Positions 16,214 to 26,018 of a stretch of 64,000 nucleotides of DNA are shown piece by piece (the stretch's first letter is position 1; each line of letters begins with the position of its first letter). The translations under genes were made by a program, and so were the position numbers. The DNA comes from Paucimonas lemoignei (GTDB lineage: Bacteria > Pseudomonadota > Gammaproteobacteria > Pseudomonadales > Pseudomonadaceae): the NCBI GenBank assembly GCA_900475325.1, contig LS483371.1:5307501-5371500 (forward strand). Direction: 5' to 3'. A model generated the notes under the pieces. It worked only from the letters and a program-made list of their open reading frames with translations. It was not told the origin of the DNA and did no database searches.

Positions 16214-17311
16214 ATGCATTCCACCCTTCACCCGCGTCGCCCCCTGAAAAAACTGCTCTGCGCCATGGCTGCGGTTGTCGGCCTGAGTTCGAGCCTGATG
16301 GCATCGGCAGCAGACCCGCTCAAAGTCGGCTTCGTCTACATCGGCCCCATCGGTGACCACGGCTGGACGTACCAGCATGAGCAAGGCCGCAAGGCGATGG
16401 TTGAAGCACTGGGCGACAAGGTCACCACCAGCTTCGTCGAGAACGTACCGGAAGGCGCAGACGCTGAGCGGGTCATTCGCAACATGGCCAAAGGTGGCTA
16501 CGACCTGGTGTTCACCACCTCGTTCGGCTACATGAACCCGACCCTGAAAGTCGCCAAGCAATTCCCGAAGGTCACCTTCGAACACGCCACCGGCTACAAG
16601 CAAGACAAGAACATGGGCACTTACCTGGCGCGCACCTATGAAGGTCGCTACGTCGGTGGGTTCCTGGCGGCGAAGATGACCAAGACCAAGAAAATCGGCT
16701 ATGTCGCTTCATTTCCGATCCCGGAAGTGCTGCGTGACATCGACGCCATCCAGCTGGCCTTGAACAAATACAACCCAGGCACCGAGATCAAAGTGGTGTG
16801 GGTCAACTCCTGGTTCGATCCGGGCAAAGAAGCCGACGCCGCCAACGCATTGATCGACCAGGGCGTGGACGTGATTTTCCAGCACACCGACAGCCCGGCA
16901 CCGATCCAGACGGCCGAACGTCGCGGCGTGTACGCGGTGGGTTATGCCTCGGACATGGCGCACTTCGGCCCCAAAGCGGTACTGACGTCTATCGTCAACA
17001 ACTGGGGCCCGCACTACATTCAGGCCACCGAAGGCGTGATCAACGGCACCTGGAAATCCCAGGATTACTGGGGTGGCCTGAAGGAAGGCACGGTTGAGCT
17101 GCCGATCAGCGATATCGTTCCGGCTGAGGTGAAAGCTGAAGCGCAGAAGATCATTGCGGACATCGAAAGCGGCGCCTTCCACCCCTTCACTGGCCCGATC
17201 AAGGACCAGACCGGCACCGTGAAAATCCCGGAAGGCAAAGTCGCGACCAATGCTGAACTGGCGTCGATGAATTACTACGTTGAAGGCATCAAGGCGGATT
17301 TGCCGAAGTAA
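16214..17311 (+). CDS. BMP-family nucleoside ABC transporter substrate-binding protein
   Basis: This 365-aa periplasmic protein has a signal peptide ending LMASAAD near residue 30, then the BMP (PnrA-like) domain beginning PLKVGFVYIGPIGDHGWTYQHEQG. Further marks are GYDLVFTTSFGYMNPT and YVGGFLAAKMTKTKKIGYVASFPIPEV. It should deliver a purine nucleoside or base to the ABC complex encoded at 7745-11354. ATG 16214 has AAGGAG ten bases upstream. It is a one-gene unit with its own RutR-like operator, bounded downstream by a REPIN. Confidence 0.9.
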   Translation: MHSTLHPRRPLKKLLCAMAAVVGLSSSLMASAADPLKVGFVYIGPIGDHGWTYQHEQGRKAMVEALGDKVTTSFVENVPEGADAERVIRNMAKGGYDLVFTTSFGYMNPTLKVAKQFPKVTFEHATGYKQDKNMGTYLARTYEGRYVGGFLAAKMTKTKKIGYVASFPIPEVLRDIDAIQLALNKYNPGTEIKVVWVNSWFDPGKEADAANALIDQGVDVIFQHTDSPAPIQTAERRGVYAVGYASDMAHFGPKAVLTSIVNNWGPHYIQATEGVINGTWKSQDYWGGLKEGTVELPISDIVPAEVKAEAQKIIADIESGAFHPFTGPIKDQTGTVKIPEGKVATNAELASMNYYVEGIKADLPK

Positions 17312-17324
17312 CCAAGAGCAGCAA

Positions 17325-17427
17325 CCCCCCCCCCGTGGGAGCGAGCTTGCTCGCGAAGAGGCCATTTCATCCGGCTGATAATTCCGAGCCTGACAGACCG
17401 CTTTCGCAAGCAAGCTTGCTCCCACAA
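17325..17427. repeat. REPIN, GAGCTTGCTCGCGAA type, with a C10 tract
   Basis: Ten consecutive C residues (17325-17334) run directly into GTGGGAGCGAGCTTGCTCG. The inverted right arm is CAAGCAAGCTTGCTCCCAC. The element separates the binding-protein and oxygenase genes. A G10 tract abuts another REPIN of this type at 51632. Confidence 0.9.
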
Positions 17428-17468
17428 GTAATGTTTTTTGCCTTTAAACGATTACCAGGACCAAACCT

Positions 17469-18434
17469 GTGAACCAACTCCCCATCATCGACATCGCCCC
17501 GCTCTACAGCGACGACCAGGCTGCGTGGCAAGCCATTGCCCAGCACATCGACCAGGCCTGTCGCGAATGGGGCTTCTTTTATATCAAGGGCCACCCGATC
17601 AGCGCCGAGCGGATCGAGCAGGTCGTGGGCGCTGCCCAGCAATTCTTTGCCCTGCCCCAGGCTGAAAAGCTCAAGATTGATATCACCCAGACCCGCCATC
17701 ATCGCGGCTACGGGGCTATTGCCACCGAACAGCTGGACCCCAATTTACCCAGCGACCTCAAGGAAACGTTCGACATGGGCTTTCACCTGCCCGCCGATCA
17801 CCCTGATGTGGTTGCTGAAAAACCCTTGCGCGGCCCTAACCGTCATCCCGAGATGCCCGGTTGGCAGGCGCTGATGGAGCAGCACTATCTGGACATGCAG
17901 GCGCTCGCGCAGAAACTGCTGCAAGCGATTACCGTCGCGCTGGGCATCGAACGTGATTTTTTCGACACGCGTTTCGTCGCCCCCGTCAGCGTGCTGCGCT
18001 TCATCCACTACCCGCCGCGCCACACTGCAACCAGCGCCGAGCAACAGGGCGCCGGGGCTCATACCGATTACGGCTGCATCACCCTGCTGCATCAGGATTC
18101 GGCCGGAGGCCTGCAAGTGCGTGACGTGCGCGGGCAATGGATCGACGCGCCGCCGATTGAAGGGACCTTCGTGGTGAACATAGGCGACATGATGGCGCGC
18201 TGGAGCAATGATCGTTATGTGTCCACGCCACACCGGGTCATCAGCCCGCTGGGGGTTGATCGCTATTCGATGCCGTTCTTCGTCGAGCCCAACCCGGACA
18301 CCCGCATCGAATGCCTGCCCGGCTGCCAGAGCGAAAGCCAGCCCGCGCGCTACCCTGCGACCACCTGCGCGGATTTCCTGCTGTCGCGTTTCGCCGATAC
18401 CTACGCCTACAGACGGGAGCCACGAGCGTCGTAA
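17469..18434 (+). CDS. 2-oxoglutarate/Fe(II)-dependent oxygenase, isopenicillin-N-synthase-like
   Basis: This 321-aa enzyme has the DIOX_N domain at the N-terminus and a 2OG-Fe(II) oxygenase domain. The iron ligands are visible as H and D in GAHTDYGCITLLHQD (about residue 200) and H in STPHRVISPLG. The 2OG-binding arginine is probably in DRYSMPFF. It starts with GTG 17469. The PAO1 counterpart by position is PA0147. The substrate is unknown, and the purine setting (binding protein before, deaminase after) makes a modified base or nucleoside worth testing. The fold differs from the TauD-like xanthine dioxygenases. Confidence 0.85.
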   Translation: MNQLPIIDIAPLYSDDQAAWQAIAQHIDQACREWGFFYIKGHPISAERIEQVVGAAQQFFALPQAEKLKIDITQTRHHRGYGAIATEQLDPNLPSDLKETFDMGFHLPADHPDVVAEKPLRGPNRHPEMPGWQALMEQHYLDMQALAQKLLQAITVALGIERDFFDTRFVAPVSVLRFIHYPPRHTATSAEQQGAGAHTDYGCITLLHQDSAGGLQVRDVRGQWIDAPPIEGTFVVNIGDMMARWSNDRYVSTPHRVISPLGVDRYSMPFFVEPNPDTRIECLPGCQSESQPARYPATTCADFLLSRFADTYAYRREPRAS

Positions 18435-18507
18435 TTGAACCGCTTGGTCAGGTTTTGCCCCTCCGACAGTTCGACTCTGTAGAATGCTGGCGATCTGCAC
18501 CTGATGA

Positions 18508-19470
<963 letters not shown>

Positions 19471-19482
19471 GCTGATTGATCC

Positions 19483-20175
19483 TCAGGCGGCAGCGGCGAT
19501 CTTGTCGATCTCCCGCTGCCCACTGGATGAAATCTGCAAGGTGTTGGACTCTTCGGTGGTGCGCAACCAGCCCATCTGGATGAACAGCTGCAACAACCCC
19601 GCCCCCAGCGCGCCCCCCAGATGAGCAGAGCGTTCGTCCCGGTCAGCACAGGCACACACGGTTTCGCGCTGACGCAAGGCCAGTGCCGGTATGTAGATCC
19701 CTCGCTCGGCGAACTTCGCCACCCCAACGGTAGTGACTTCAACCCGCTGCTCCTGCTGCTCGATCCACCCTGCGCCCAGCAATCGCTGATACAACTCGGC
19801 TGCCATTTCACCGCCCAGGTGGTCACAGCAGATCTGCGCCTGGCGCAATGGCATGGCAGGCATCGGCTGGGCCACATTTCGATTGATCTGCGCAGCGCTG
19901 ATTTGCGAAGCCCCAGCCAATGCATGCAGTGCGGCAGCAACCTGAGGACCTGCCAGGCGGAAGAACCGTTTGCGACCACGAACCTCTTGCTTGACCAGAC
20001 CACCGGTCGCCAACCGCGTCAGATGCGCGCCCGCCGACGACGTTGTCAGGCCAGCCAATAACGCCAGCTCATTGGCGGAGCGAGCAGTGCCGTCCATCAG
20101 GGCCCAAATCATTGCGCTGCGCTTGGGGTCCGCCAGCAGCGACGCAATGTGACTGACGCAAGGTGCATATTCCAT
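19483..20175 (-). CDS. ArsR-type helix-turn-helix regulator with C-terminal extension
   Basis: This 230-aa protein has an N-terminal ArsR-like winged helix (about residues 8-75: LLADPKRSAMIWALMDGTARSANELALLAGLTTSSAGAHL). The extra domain of about 140 residues contains QICCDHLGGEMA and CACADR cysteine clusters. ATG 20175 was chosen for its GGGAG eight bases upstream and its match to the family start. It is convergent with the adenine deaminase gene. The nearest transporter gene on the same strand is the MFS gene upstream; a regulatory link is possible but unproven. Confidence 0.8.
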   Translation of the reverse strand: MEYAPCVSHIASLLADPKRSAMIWALMDGTARSANELALLAGLTTSSAGAHLTRLATGGLVKQEVRGRKRFFRLAGPQVAAALHALAGASQISAAQINRNVAQPMPAMPLRQAQICCDHLGGEMAAELYQRLLGAGWIEQQEQRVEVTTVGVAKFAERGIYIPALALRQRETVCACADRDERSAHLGGALGAGLLQLFIQMGWLRTTEESNTLQISSSGQREIDKIAAAA

Positions 20176-20690
20176 AGGTTCACTCCCTGTCCTAACTTCA
20201 TCTGTATCCATGAGACAGCCCGAGGAGTTGGTATCAAGCCTGTAACCAACTCCCATCGGGAAGTCTAAGCCTTGTAACAACTAACCCGACTCAGTAAGAA
20301 ATCCGTGACTTCACTTCAATCATTAGTCAGGTTTGAAACTTGCAACTTGAATCCGAGCTCAAAAGCACACGCCCTGCTGAAGAGCGGCATATTTTCTAGG
20401 CTTTAGGCCGCAGCGCCAATAGCCAAACTCCTCAATCACGCCGCAAACTCATAAAACGAAGCAACAAAATAAGACAACGGACAAACTGCATATTCGCAGT
20501 TCGCCGCAGCTAATGATATTTAAGGGAATGATTTTCCGAATACTCCGTAGGATAAATCCAAGTTCGGCGTAGTCGTTTTAACGTAGGGTGGCTTTAGCCA
20601 CGAAAATGCCGAGGCATGCGCTGGAGTTTCACCGAACGCACTATCGCTCGCGGCTGAAGCTGCTTCTGGATCATCTCTAACGTACGAGTC
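20176..20690. other. 515-bp gap with no gene recognised
   Basis: This AT-richer stretch lies between the MFS stop and the ArsR start, both on the minus strand. No credible coding frame, terminator or RNA fold was found. A single degenerate REP-like hairpin (GGTGGCTTTAGCCACGAAAA, near 20587) is the only repeat-like feature. Confidence 0.5.
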
Positions 20691-21887
20691 CTATACCGGT
20701 GGGAGTGCGACATCACGCTTATGCTGCAGCCGACGGGTCAGCACGGAAAGCGTCACGGCCAGCACGCCGCACAAACTGATGACCAGGGCCATCGGCACCG
20801 CAGTGCCATCGTGCAACACGCCCACCAATGCAGCGGCGGCAGCGGCCACGCTGAACTGCAGGCAACCGAGCAACGCCGACGCGCTACCGGCACGCGCCCA
20901 CTGGCCGTTCATGGCGCAGGCTGACGCATTGGGGATGATGCAACCCAGGCTGGCAATGCAGATAAACAACGGCACCAGCAGGGGCCACAGCTGTTCGGTG
21001 CCCAGACCGGCAATCGCCAACAACGTCAGCGCCGCAGCCAAATACACCCAGATCGTTCGCGACAGCAGAAACGCAGGGCCCTTCTTGCCGACCAGCCGGG
21101 CATTGAACTGCGCCACCAGAATGAAGCCCGCCGCATTGGTACCGAACAACCAGCCGTAATGCTCAGGCGGCACGCCGTACAGCTTGATGAACACGAATGG
21201 CGAACCGGCGATGTAAGAAAACATCCCGGCCATGGCAATCCCGCCGGTCAGCGCGTGGCCGAGGAAAATACGATCACCCAACAAACGCCGGTATTGCGTG
21301 AAGGCACCGGACAACGGCAGACGCGGATGAGTCGCGGGCATACTTTCCGGCAGGCCCAGGGCAACAGCCAAGGATGCCAGTGCACTGAATGCCGTCAGGC
21401 TGAGGAAGATCGACTGCCAGCCATAGAGGTTGACCAGCAAGCCCCCGAGCATCGGCGCCAGGATCGGCGCCAGGCCCATCACCAGCATCAGTTGCGAGAA
21501 GACTTTGGCCGACTGCACGGCGTCGCATTTGTCGCTGACAATCGCCCGGGAAATGACCATCCCCGCGCAACCGCCCAGCGCCTGAACGAAGCGCGCCCCG
21601 ATCAGCCATTCCAGATTGGGTGCAAATGCACAGGCCAGTGAGGCCAGGGTGAACAGCGAGACGCCGAACAGCAACGGAATGCGCCGCCCGAAACGATCCG
21701 CCACCGGGCCGTAAGCCAACTGGCCAATGGAAAGGCCCAGAAAGTACGACGCCAAGGTCAGCTGGACGTGCTTCTCATCAGTGCCAAAGGCCAGGGCAAT
21801 GGCCGGGAAGCCAGGCAGATAAAAGTCGATGGCCAAGGGGCCAAAGGCGCTCAAGGCACCGAGGATAAGGATCGTGCGAAGGTTCAT
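20691..21887 (-). CDS. Bcr/CflA-family drug efflux MFS transporter
   Basis: This 398-aa inner-membrane protein has 12 predicted segments and the DHA1 Bcr/CflA marks: AIDFYLPGFPAIALAF near residue 20, then SIGQLAYGPVADRFGRRIPLL (motif A), and FVQALGGCAGMVISRAIV in helix 5. Relatives export bicyclomycin, chloramphenicol or sulfonamides. ATG 21887 is preferred over a TTG 15 bases upstream. It stands alone, with a long gap between it and the ArsR gene downstream. Confidence 0.9.
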   Translation of the reverse strand: MNLRTILILGALSAFGPLAIDFYLPGFPAIALAFGTDEKHVQLTLASYFLGLSIGQLAYGPVADRFGRRIPLLFGVSLFTLASLACAFAPNLEWLIGARFVQALGGCAGMVISRAIVSDKCDAVQSAKVFSQLMLVMGLAPILAPMLGGLLVNLYGWQSIFLSLTAFSALASLAVALGLPESMPATHPRLPLSGAFTQYRRLLGDRIFLGHALTGGIAMAGMFSYIAGSPFVFIKLYGVPPEHYGWLFGTNAAGFILVAQFNARLVGKKGPAFLLSRTIWVYLAAALTLLAIAGLGTEQLWPLLVPLFICIASLGCIIPNASACAMNGQWARAGSASALLGCLQFSVAAAAAALVGVLHDGTAVPMALVISLCGVLAVTLSVLTRRLQHKRDVALPPV

Positions 21888-21993
21888 CAGACATCCAGAC
21901 AATATTCAGAGCAGCTCGATAGTCTAACCGGGCCTGTACAGACTGAGTGTCAGGGAACGGTAATTACTGCAAAAAGTTTCAAGTGTAATCATG

Positions 21994-22067
21994 TGTAGGA
22001 GCTGCCGAAGGCTGTAAAGCGGTTGGTCTGAAACACCGCTGTTCGCAGCCTTCGGCAGCTCCTACAG
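21994..22067. repeat. REPIN, CTGCCGAAGGCTGCGAA type
   Basis: TGTAGGAGCTGCCGAAGGCT and its inverted partner flank a short spacer with AAACACCGCTG. The left inner half has TGTAAAGC instead of TGCGAAGC. It is followed 23 bp later by a REPIN of a different family. Confidence 0.9.
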
Positions 22068-22090
22068 TTGCGTGAAGTACGCCTCAAAAC

Positions 22091-22186
22091 CCTGTGGGAG
22101 CGAATTCATTCGCGAAGAGGCCGGTACATGCGATGCATCGTTATCGGCCTTGCTATCGCCTTCGCGAATGAATTCGCTCCCACGGG
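22091..22186. repeat. REPIN, AATTCATTCGCGAA type
   Basis: CCTGTGGGAGCGAATTCATT and its inverted partner flank AGGCCGGTACATGCGATGCA. It ends 15 bp short of the copZ stop codon, so it lies in the copZ transcript tail. Confidence 0.9.
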
Positions 22187-22201
22187 GAATTGCGATATTT
22201 C

Positions 22202-22402
22202 TCAGCCCGCCACCTGCGCCTGATACCCCTCCTCGACAATCAAACCAATGATCTGCTGCGCGGCCAGGTCGCTTTCGACGATGACTTCGCCGGTCGGCAG
22301 ATCGATCTGGACGATGGCGCTCGGGTCGCGCTCGCGGATCGCTTCGGTCACGGCTTTTACGCAGTGGCCACAGGTCATGCCTTGCACATTGAATCGCTGC
22401 AT
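22202..22402 (-). CDS. copZ: Copper chaperone CopZ (single HMA domain)
   Basis: This 66-aa cytoplasmic metallochaperone has the Cu(I) site GMTCGHC near residue 9 and the usual beta-alpha-beta-beta-alpha-beta length. It begins at ATG 22402 with AAAGGAG seven bases upstream. A CueR-type promoter lies 40-70 bp upstream, so copper should induce it together with copA. It carries Cu(I) to the CopA pump encoded on the opposite strand 0.6 kb away. Confidence 0.92.
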   Translation of the reverse strand: MQRFNVQGMTCGHCVKAVTEAIRERDPSAIVQIDLPTGEVIVESDLAAQQIIGLIVEEGYQAQVAG

Positions 22403-22440
22403 GGGGTGCTCCTTTGAAGTCGTGAACAGGGTTGGACAGC

Positions 22441-22471
22441 ATGTTCGACCTTGCCATCGTGACAAGGTCAA
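22441..22471 (-). promoter_or_regulatory. CueR box/promoter of copZ
   Basis: On the minus strand TTGACC (22471-22466) and GAACAT (22446-22441) are separated by 19 bp. The dyad ACCTTG-n9-CAAGGT (22448-22468) is perfect. This matches the CueR promoter layout, with an over-long spacer around an ACCTT...AAGGT dyad. Confidence 0.85.
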
Positions 22472-22555
22472 GTTTCTTGTTTGCCTGCCGGGCTGGTATT
22501 CGGGGCAAGGCTCGGCCAAGCTGCATCATCACCGTCCACCTCAGGAGTATCAGCG

Positions 22556-22936
22556 ATGCGCTGGTCAGTAGTGAGCCTCTTCGGCATTCTCGGTCTGTTG
22601 GCTGCATCCCCTGCGGTCCAGGCCGATCAGGATTATGGCGTTCTGATCATTTCCCGCGAACGGCTGGAAGTCGCCTCATCCTGTGAAATCGGCATCTATA
22701 TTCAGGACCAGCTGGCAGGCCGGGTGTTCCAGGAGCAGTCGGTGTCGTTCAATCTGCCTGCGGGTGAAGTCTCGGTTCGGCTGCGCACACTGCCGGGGCA
22801 GGTGTTTGGCTGCGACCCTGGCATGGAAGCACAGAGCAATACCAAAATCAGGATTCAGACAGGCGACATCCTCAAGTATCGGATCGCCAGCAACCTCAAT
22901 GGCTTTTATCTCAAGCGTGCCGACCTGAACTATTGA
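22556..22936 (+). CDS. Periplasmic protein of unknown function in the copper cluster
   Basis: This 126-aa protein has a clear signal peptide (MRWSVVSLFGILGLLAASPAVQA, cleaved near residue 23) and a mature domain with two cysteines (SSCEIGIYI and FGCDPGME) that could form a disulfide. ATG 22556 follows AGGAG by eight bases. It lies between copZ and copA, divergent from the former and just before the CueR box of the latter. I recognise no metal-binding motif and no named family. Its place suggests, but does not prove, a part in copper or envelope stress. Confidence 0.75.
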   Translation: MRWSVVSLFGILGLLAASPAVQADQDYGVLIISRERLEVASSCEIGIYIQDQLAGRVFQEQSVSFNLPAGEVSVRLRTLPGQVFGCDPGMEAQSNTKIRIQTGDILKYRIASNLNGFYLKRADLNY

Positions 22937-22943
22937 TCTGGAC

Positions 22944-22975
22944 TTGACCTTCACCTCATGGAAAGGTTGATCCTT
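22944..22975 (+). promoter_or_regulatory. CueR box/promoter of copA-cueR
   Basis: TTGACC (22944-22949) is followed after 19 bp by GATCCT (22969-22974). The dyad ACCTT-n11-AAGGT covers 22947-22967. It begins a few bases after the stop codon of the upstream gene, 55 bp before the copA start. Confidence 0.85.
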
Positions 22976-23004
22976 GCAGGCAACCGCCTTCAGGGAGAGT
23001 GAAC

Positions 23005-25203
23005 ATGCTCAATCCGCTCAACTTCGATCTGCCGATTTCCGGCATGACCTGCGCCAGCTGCGCAGGTCGGGTCGAGCGTGCGCTGAACAAAGTGCCAGGG
23101 GTCAAGACAGTCTGCGTCAACCTCGCCAACGAACAGGCACACATTGAAACCAACGGCGAGCCGGACAGCGCCGCCTTGATTGCCGCCGTCACCAAGGCCG
23201 GGTATGGCGCCACCCTCGCGCAAGACCCAGCCCTCAGCGCTGATCAACAACACAAACGCCTGAAACGGGAACGCTGGGCGTTGATCGTCGCCATTGCCCT
23301 CGCCCTGCCACTCGTTCTGCCCATGCTGCTGCAACCTCTAGGCGTACACGCAATGCTGCCCGCCTGGGTTCAGTTTGCGCTGGCCACACCCGTGCAGTTC
23401 ATTCTCGGTGCGCGGTTCTACGTGGCGGCCTGGAAAGCTGTGCGGGCGGGTGCCGGCAATATGGATTTGCTGGTCGCGCTGGGCACCAGTTCCGGTTACG
23501 GCTTGAGCGTCTACCAATGGATCAGCGCACCCGCGGGCAGCATGCCGCATTTGTATTTCGAAGCCTCTGCGGTAGTTATCGCCCTGGTCCTGTTGGGCAA
23601 ATACCTGGAAAGCCGCGCCAAGCGCCAGACCGCCAGTGCCATCCGCGCGCTGGAAGCCTTGCGTCCGGAGCGTGCCCTGCAGGTGATCGACGGTCAGGAA
23701 TACGACGTGGCGATCAGCGCCTTGAATCTGGGCGATCAGGTGCTGGTCAAACCAGGCGAGCGCTTCCCGGTGGATGGCGAAGTCATTGAAGGCCAAAGCC
23801 ACGCCGATGAAGCGCTGATCAGCGGCGAAAGCCTGCCGGTGCCAAAACAGGTGGGCGATAAAGTCACCGGCGGCGCCATTAACGGCGAAGGCCGGTTGCT
23901 GGTGAAAACCACCGCGCTGGGCACTGAGACGGTGCTGGCGCGGATCATCCGTCTGGTGGAAGACGCACAGGCGGGCAAGGCACCGATTCAAAAACTGGTG
24001 GATCGGGTCAGCCAGGTGTTCGTGCCGACGGTGCTGGTGATCGCCCTATGCACCCTCGGTGGCTGGCTGATGATGGGGGCTTCGCTTGAGACCGCGCTGA
24101 TCAATGCCGTGGCCGTGCTGGTTATCGCCTGCCCCTGCTCTCTCGGGCTGGCCACGCCCACCGCCATCATGGCCGGGACTGGCGTTGCCGCCCGCTACGG
24201 GATTCTGATCAAGGACGCCGAGGCTCTGGAACGCGCCCATGAAGTGACCACAGTGGTGTTCGACAAAACCGGCACGCTCACCTCCGGCACCCCGCAAATC
24301 GCCCACTTGAGCGCCAAAGGCGGCAATGAAGAACAGGTGCTGGAATGGGCCGGAGCGTTGCAGCGCGGCAGTGAACACCCGCTGGCCAAAGCCGTGCTGG
24401 ACGCCTGCCGCGAGTGGCGACTCAACCCGCCGAACGTGGAAAACAGCCGCTCACTGACCGGAGTCGGCATTGCCGGGACCTTGCAAGGCCGGGACCTGGC
24501 ACTGGGCAACCGTCGCCTGCTGGAACAAAGCGGCCTGGCCATGGATGAGCTGGCCGATGCCGCACAGGCGTGGGAAGCAGAAGGCCGCACGTTGTCCTGG
24601 CTGATCGAGCAAAGCCCGAACCCTGCGGTGCTCGGCCTGTTCGCGTTCGGAGACACCCTCAAGCCCGGCGCGCAGCAGGCGGTGCAACAACTGACGGCGC
24701 GGCACATCAGCAGCCATCTGCTGACCGGCGATAACCAGGGCAGCGCCAATGTGGTCGCTCAAGCACTGGGGATCCGCGACGTCCACGCTGAAGTGATGCC
24801 CGCCGACAAAGCCGCCACGGTGGCCGACCTCAAGCGACATGGCGTGGTAGCGATGGTGGGCGATGGCATCAACGACGCCCCGGCGCTGGCGGCCGCTGAC
24901 ATTGGTATCGCCATGGGCGGCGGCACCGATGTCGCCATGCATGCAGCGGGCATCACCCTGATGCGCGGCGACCCGGCGCTGATTCCCGCTGCGCTGGAGA
25001 TCAGCCGCAAGACCTACGCCAAGATCCGTCAAAACCTGTTCTGGGCGTTCGTCTATAACCTGATCGGCATTCCGCTGGCGGCGTTTGGCTTCCTCAACCC
25101 GGTGCTGGCCGGGGCGGCAATGGCGCTGTCCAGCGTCAGCGTGGTGAGCAATGCGCTGCTGCTCAAGACATGGAAACCTAAAGATCCGGAAGCCAAGCCA
25201 TGA
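23005..25203 (+). CDS. copA: Cu(I)-exporting P-type ATPase CopA
   Basis: This 732-aa P1B-ATPase pumps Cu(I) from the cytoplasm to the periplasm. In order it shows one N-terminal HMA domain (GMTCASC near residue 12), paired transmembrane segments, the actuator ISGES motif, the ion-binding CPC in [15 protein letters not shown], the phosphorylated aspartate in [19 protein letters not shown] for nucleotide binding, and [23 protein letters not shown] 23005 follows GGGAGAGTGAAC. It overlaps cueR by four bases (ATGA). Confidence 0.95.
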   Translation: MLNPLNFDLPISGMTCASCAGRVERALNKVPGVKTVCVNLANEQAHIETNGEPDSAALIAAVTKAGYGATLAQDPALSADQQHKRLKRERWALIVAIALALPLVLPMLLQPLGVHAMLPAWVQFALATPVQFILGARFYVAAWKAVRAGAGNMDLLVALGTSSGYGLSVYQWISAPAGSMPHLYFEASAVVIALVLLGKYLESRAKRQTASAIRALEALRPERALQVIDGQEYDVAISALNLGDQVLVKPGERFPVDGEVIEGQSHADEALISGESLPVPKQVGDKVTGGAINGEGRLLVKTTALGTETVLARIIRLVEDAQAGKAPIQKLVDRVSQVFVPTVLVIALCTLGGWLMMGASLETALINAVAVLVIACPCSLGLATPTAIMAGTGVAARYGILIKDAEALERAHEVTTVVFDKTGTLTSGTPQIAHLSAKGGNEEQVLEWAGALQRGSEHPLAKAVLDACREWRLNPPNVENSRSLTGVGIAGTLQGRDLALGNRRLLEQSGLAMDELADAAQAWEAEGRTLSWLIEQSPNPAVLGLFAFGDTLKPGAQQAVQQLTARHISSHLLTGDNQGSANVVAQALGIRDVHAEVMPADKAATVADLKRHGVVAMVGDGINDAPALAAADIGIAMGGGTDVAMHAAGITLMRGDPALIPAALEISRKTYAKIRQNLFWAFVYNLIGIPLAAFGFLNPVLAGAAMALSSVSVVSNALLLKTWKPKDPEAKP

Positions 25204-25595
25204 ACATCGGACAAGCTGCGAAACAAAGCGGCCTCAGCGCCAAGATGATCCGCTATTACGAATCCACCGGGTTACTGCAGGCGGCCCATCGCAGTGACAG
25301 TGGCTATCGGCTGTACGGCAAGGACGACCTGCACACCCTGGCGTTCATCAAGCGCTCTCGAGACCTGGGGTTTTCTCTGGAGGAAGTCGGCAAGCTGTTG
25401 ACCCTCTGGCAAGACCGGCAACGCGCCAGCGCAGATGTCAAAGCCCTGGCCAGGCAGCACATCGTCGAGCTGAACCAGAAGATCGACGAACTGGCGAGCC
25501 TGCGCGATACCTTGCAGGAACTGGTGGAGCACTGCCACGGCGACGACCGCCCCGACTGCCCGATCCTCAGGGATTTGGCTTCGGGTGGATGCTGA
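25200..25595 (+). CDS. cueR: Copper-responsive MerR-family activator CueR
   Basis: This 131-aa regulator begins [26 protein letters not shown], the MerR helix-turn-helix. It has a coiled-coil dimer helix and ends with the Cu(I) loop [12 protein letters not shown], the two-cysteine motif of CueR. Its start overlaps the copA stop, so pump and sensor are translationally coupled. Its expected targets are the two dyads at 22441-22471 and 22944-22975, which would make it autoregulated. Confidence 0.93.
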   Translation: MNIGQAAKQSGLSAKMIRYYESTGLLQAAHRSDSGYRLYGKDDLHTLAFIKRSRDLGFSLEEVGKLLTLWQDRQRASADVKALARQHIVELNQKIDELASLRDTLQELVEHCHGDDRPDCPILRDLASGGC

Positions 25596-25611
25596 ACCTA
25601 AGACCGCCCCC

Positions 25612-25706
25612 CCTGTAGGAGCGAACTTGCTCGCGAATAGGCCGGTACATTCAAAACATCTCTAGAGCCCTGACCACCGCCTTCGCAAGCAAGCTTGCTC
25701 CCACAG
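25612..25706. repeat. REPIN, GAGCTTGCTCGCGAA type, first of three
   Basis: CCTGTAGGAGCGAACTTGCT and its inverted right arm flank a spacer with GGTACATTCAAAACATCTCT. A run of seven C residues ends in the left arm. It is the first of three REPINs in 345 bp. Confidence 0.9.
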
Positions 25707-25728
25707 TTGTGTAGGTGTAACTCGATTT

Positions 25729-25818
25729 TGTGGGAGCGAGCTTGCTCGCGAATAGGCCGGTACATTCGAAACATCTCTGGAGCCCTGACCACCGCCTTCG
25801 CAAGCAAGCTTGCCACAG
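25729..25818. repeat. REPIN, GAGCTTGCTCGCGAA type, second of three
   Basis: It is nearly identical to the previous copy through the spacer (AATAGGCCGGTACATTC and GAGCCCTGACCACCGCC). The right arm reads GCTTGCCACAGGG and lacks three bases of the canonical GCTTGCTCCCACAG. A local duplication is likely. Confidence 0.9.
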
Positions 25819-25860
25819 GGCCTTATGTCTGACCGAGTACCGTGACCTATCGATAGACCC

Positions 25861-25954
25861 CCTGTGGGAGCGAATTCATTCGCGAAGGCGGTGTTTCAGA
25901 CACAGAGATGCATTGAATGTACTGGCCTCTTCGCGAATGAATTCGCTCCCACAG
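25861..25954. repeat. REPIN, AATTCATTCGCGAA type, third of three
   Basis: CCTGTGGGAGCGAATTCATT and its inverted partner flank a spacer with GGCGGTGTTTCAGACACAGA. It belongs to a different family from its two neighbours. A TTATCCACA 9-mer lies 18 bp further on, at 25973-25981. Confidence 0.9.
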
Positions 25955-25980
25955 TTCGAAATCCACAAGCCTTTATCCAC

Positions 25981-26009
25981 AAAAAACCCGGCCGAAGCCG
26001 GGTTCTTTT
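25981..26009 (-). terminator. Intrinsic terminator of the RIO kinase gene
   Basis: ACCCGGC and GCCGGGT pair around a CGAA (TTCG on the minus strand) tetraloop, with an A6 tract on the left and TTCTTTT on the right. On the minus strand the hairpin is followed by six T residues, nine bases after the kinase stop codon. Confidence 0.9.
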
Positions 26010-26018
26010 AACAACCGA

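Noticed and set aside
20583..20610. REP element at GGTGGCTTTAGCCACGAAAA
   Set aside because: A single short hairpin without the outer GTGGGAGC end or an inverted partner, so at most a relic.
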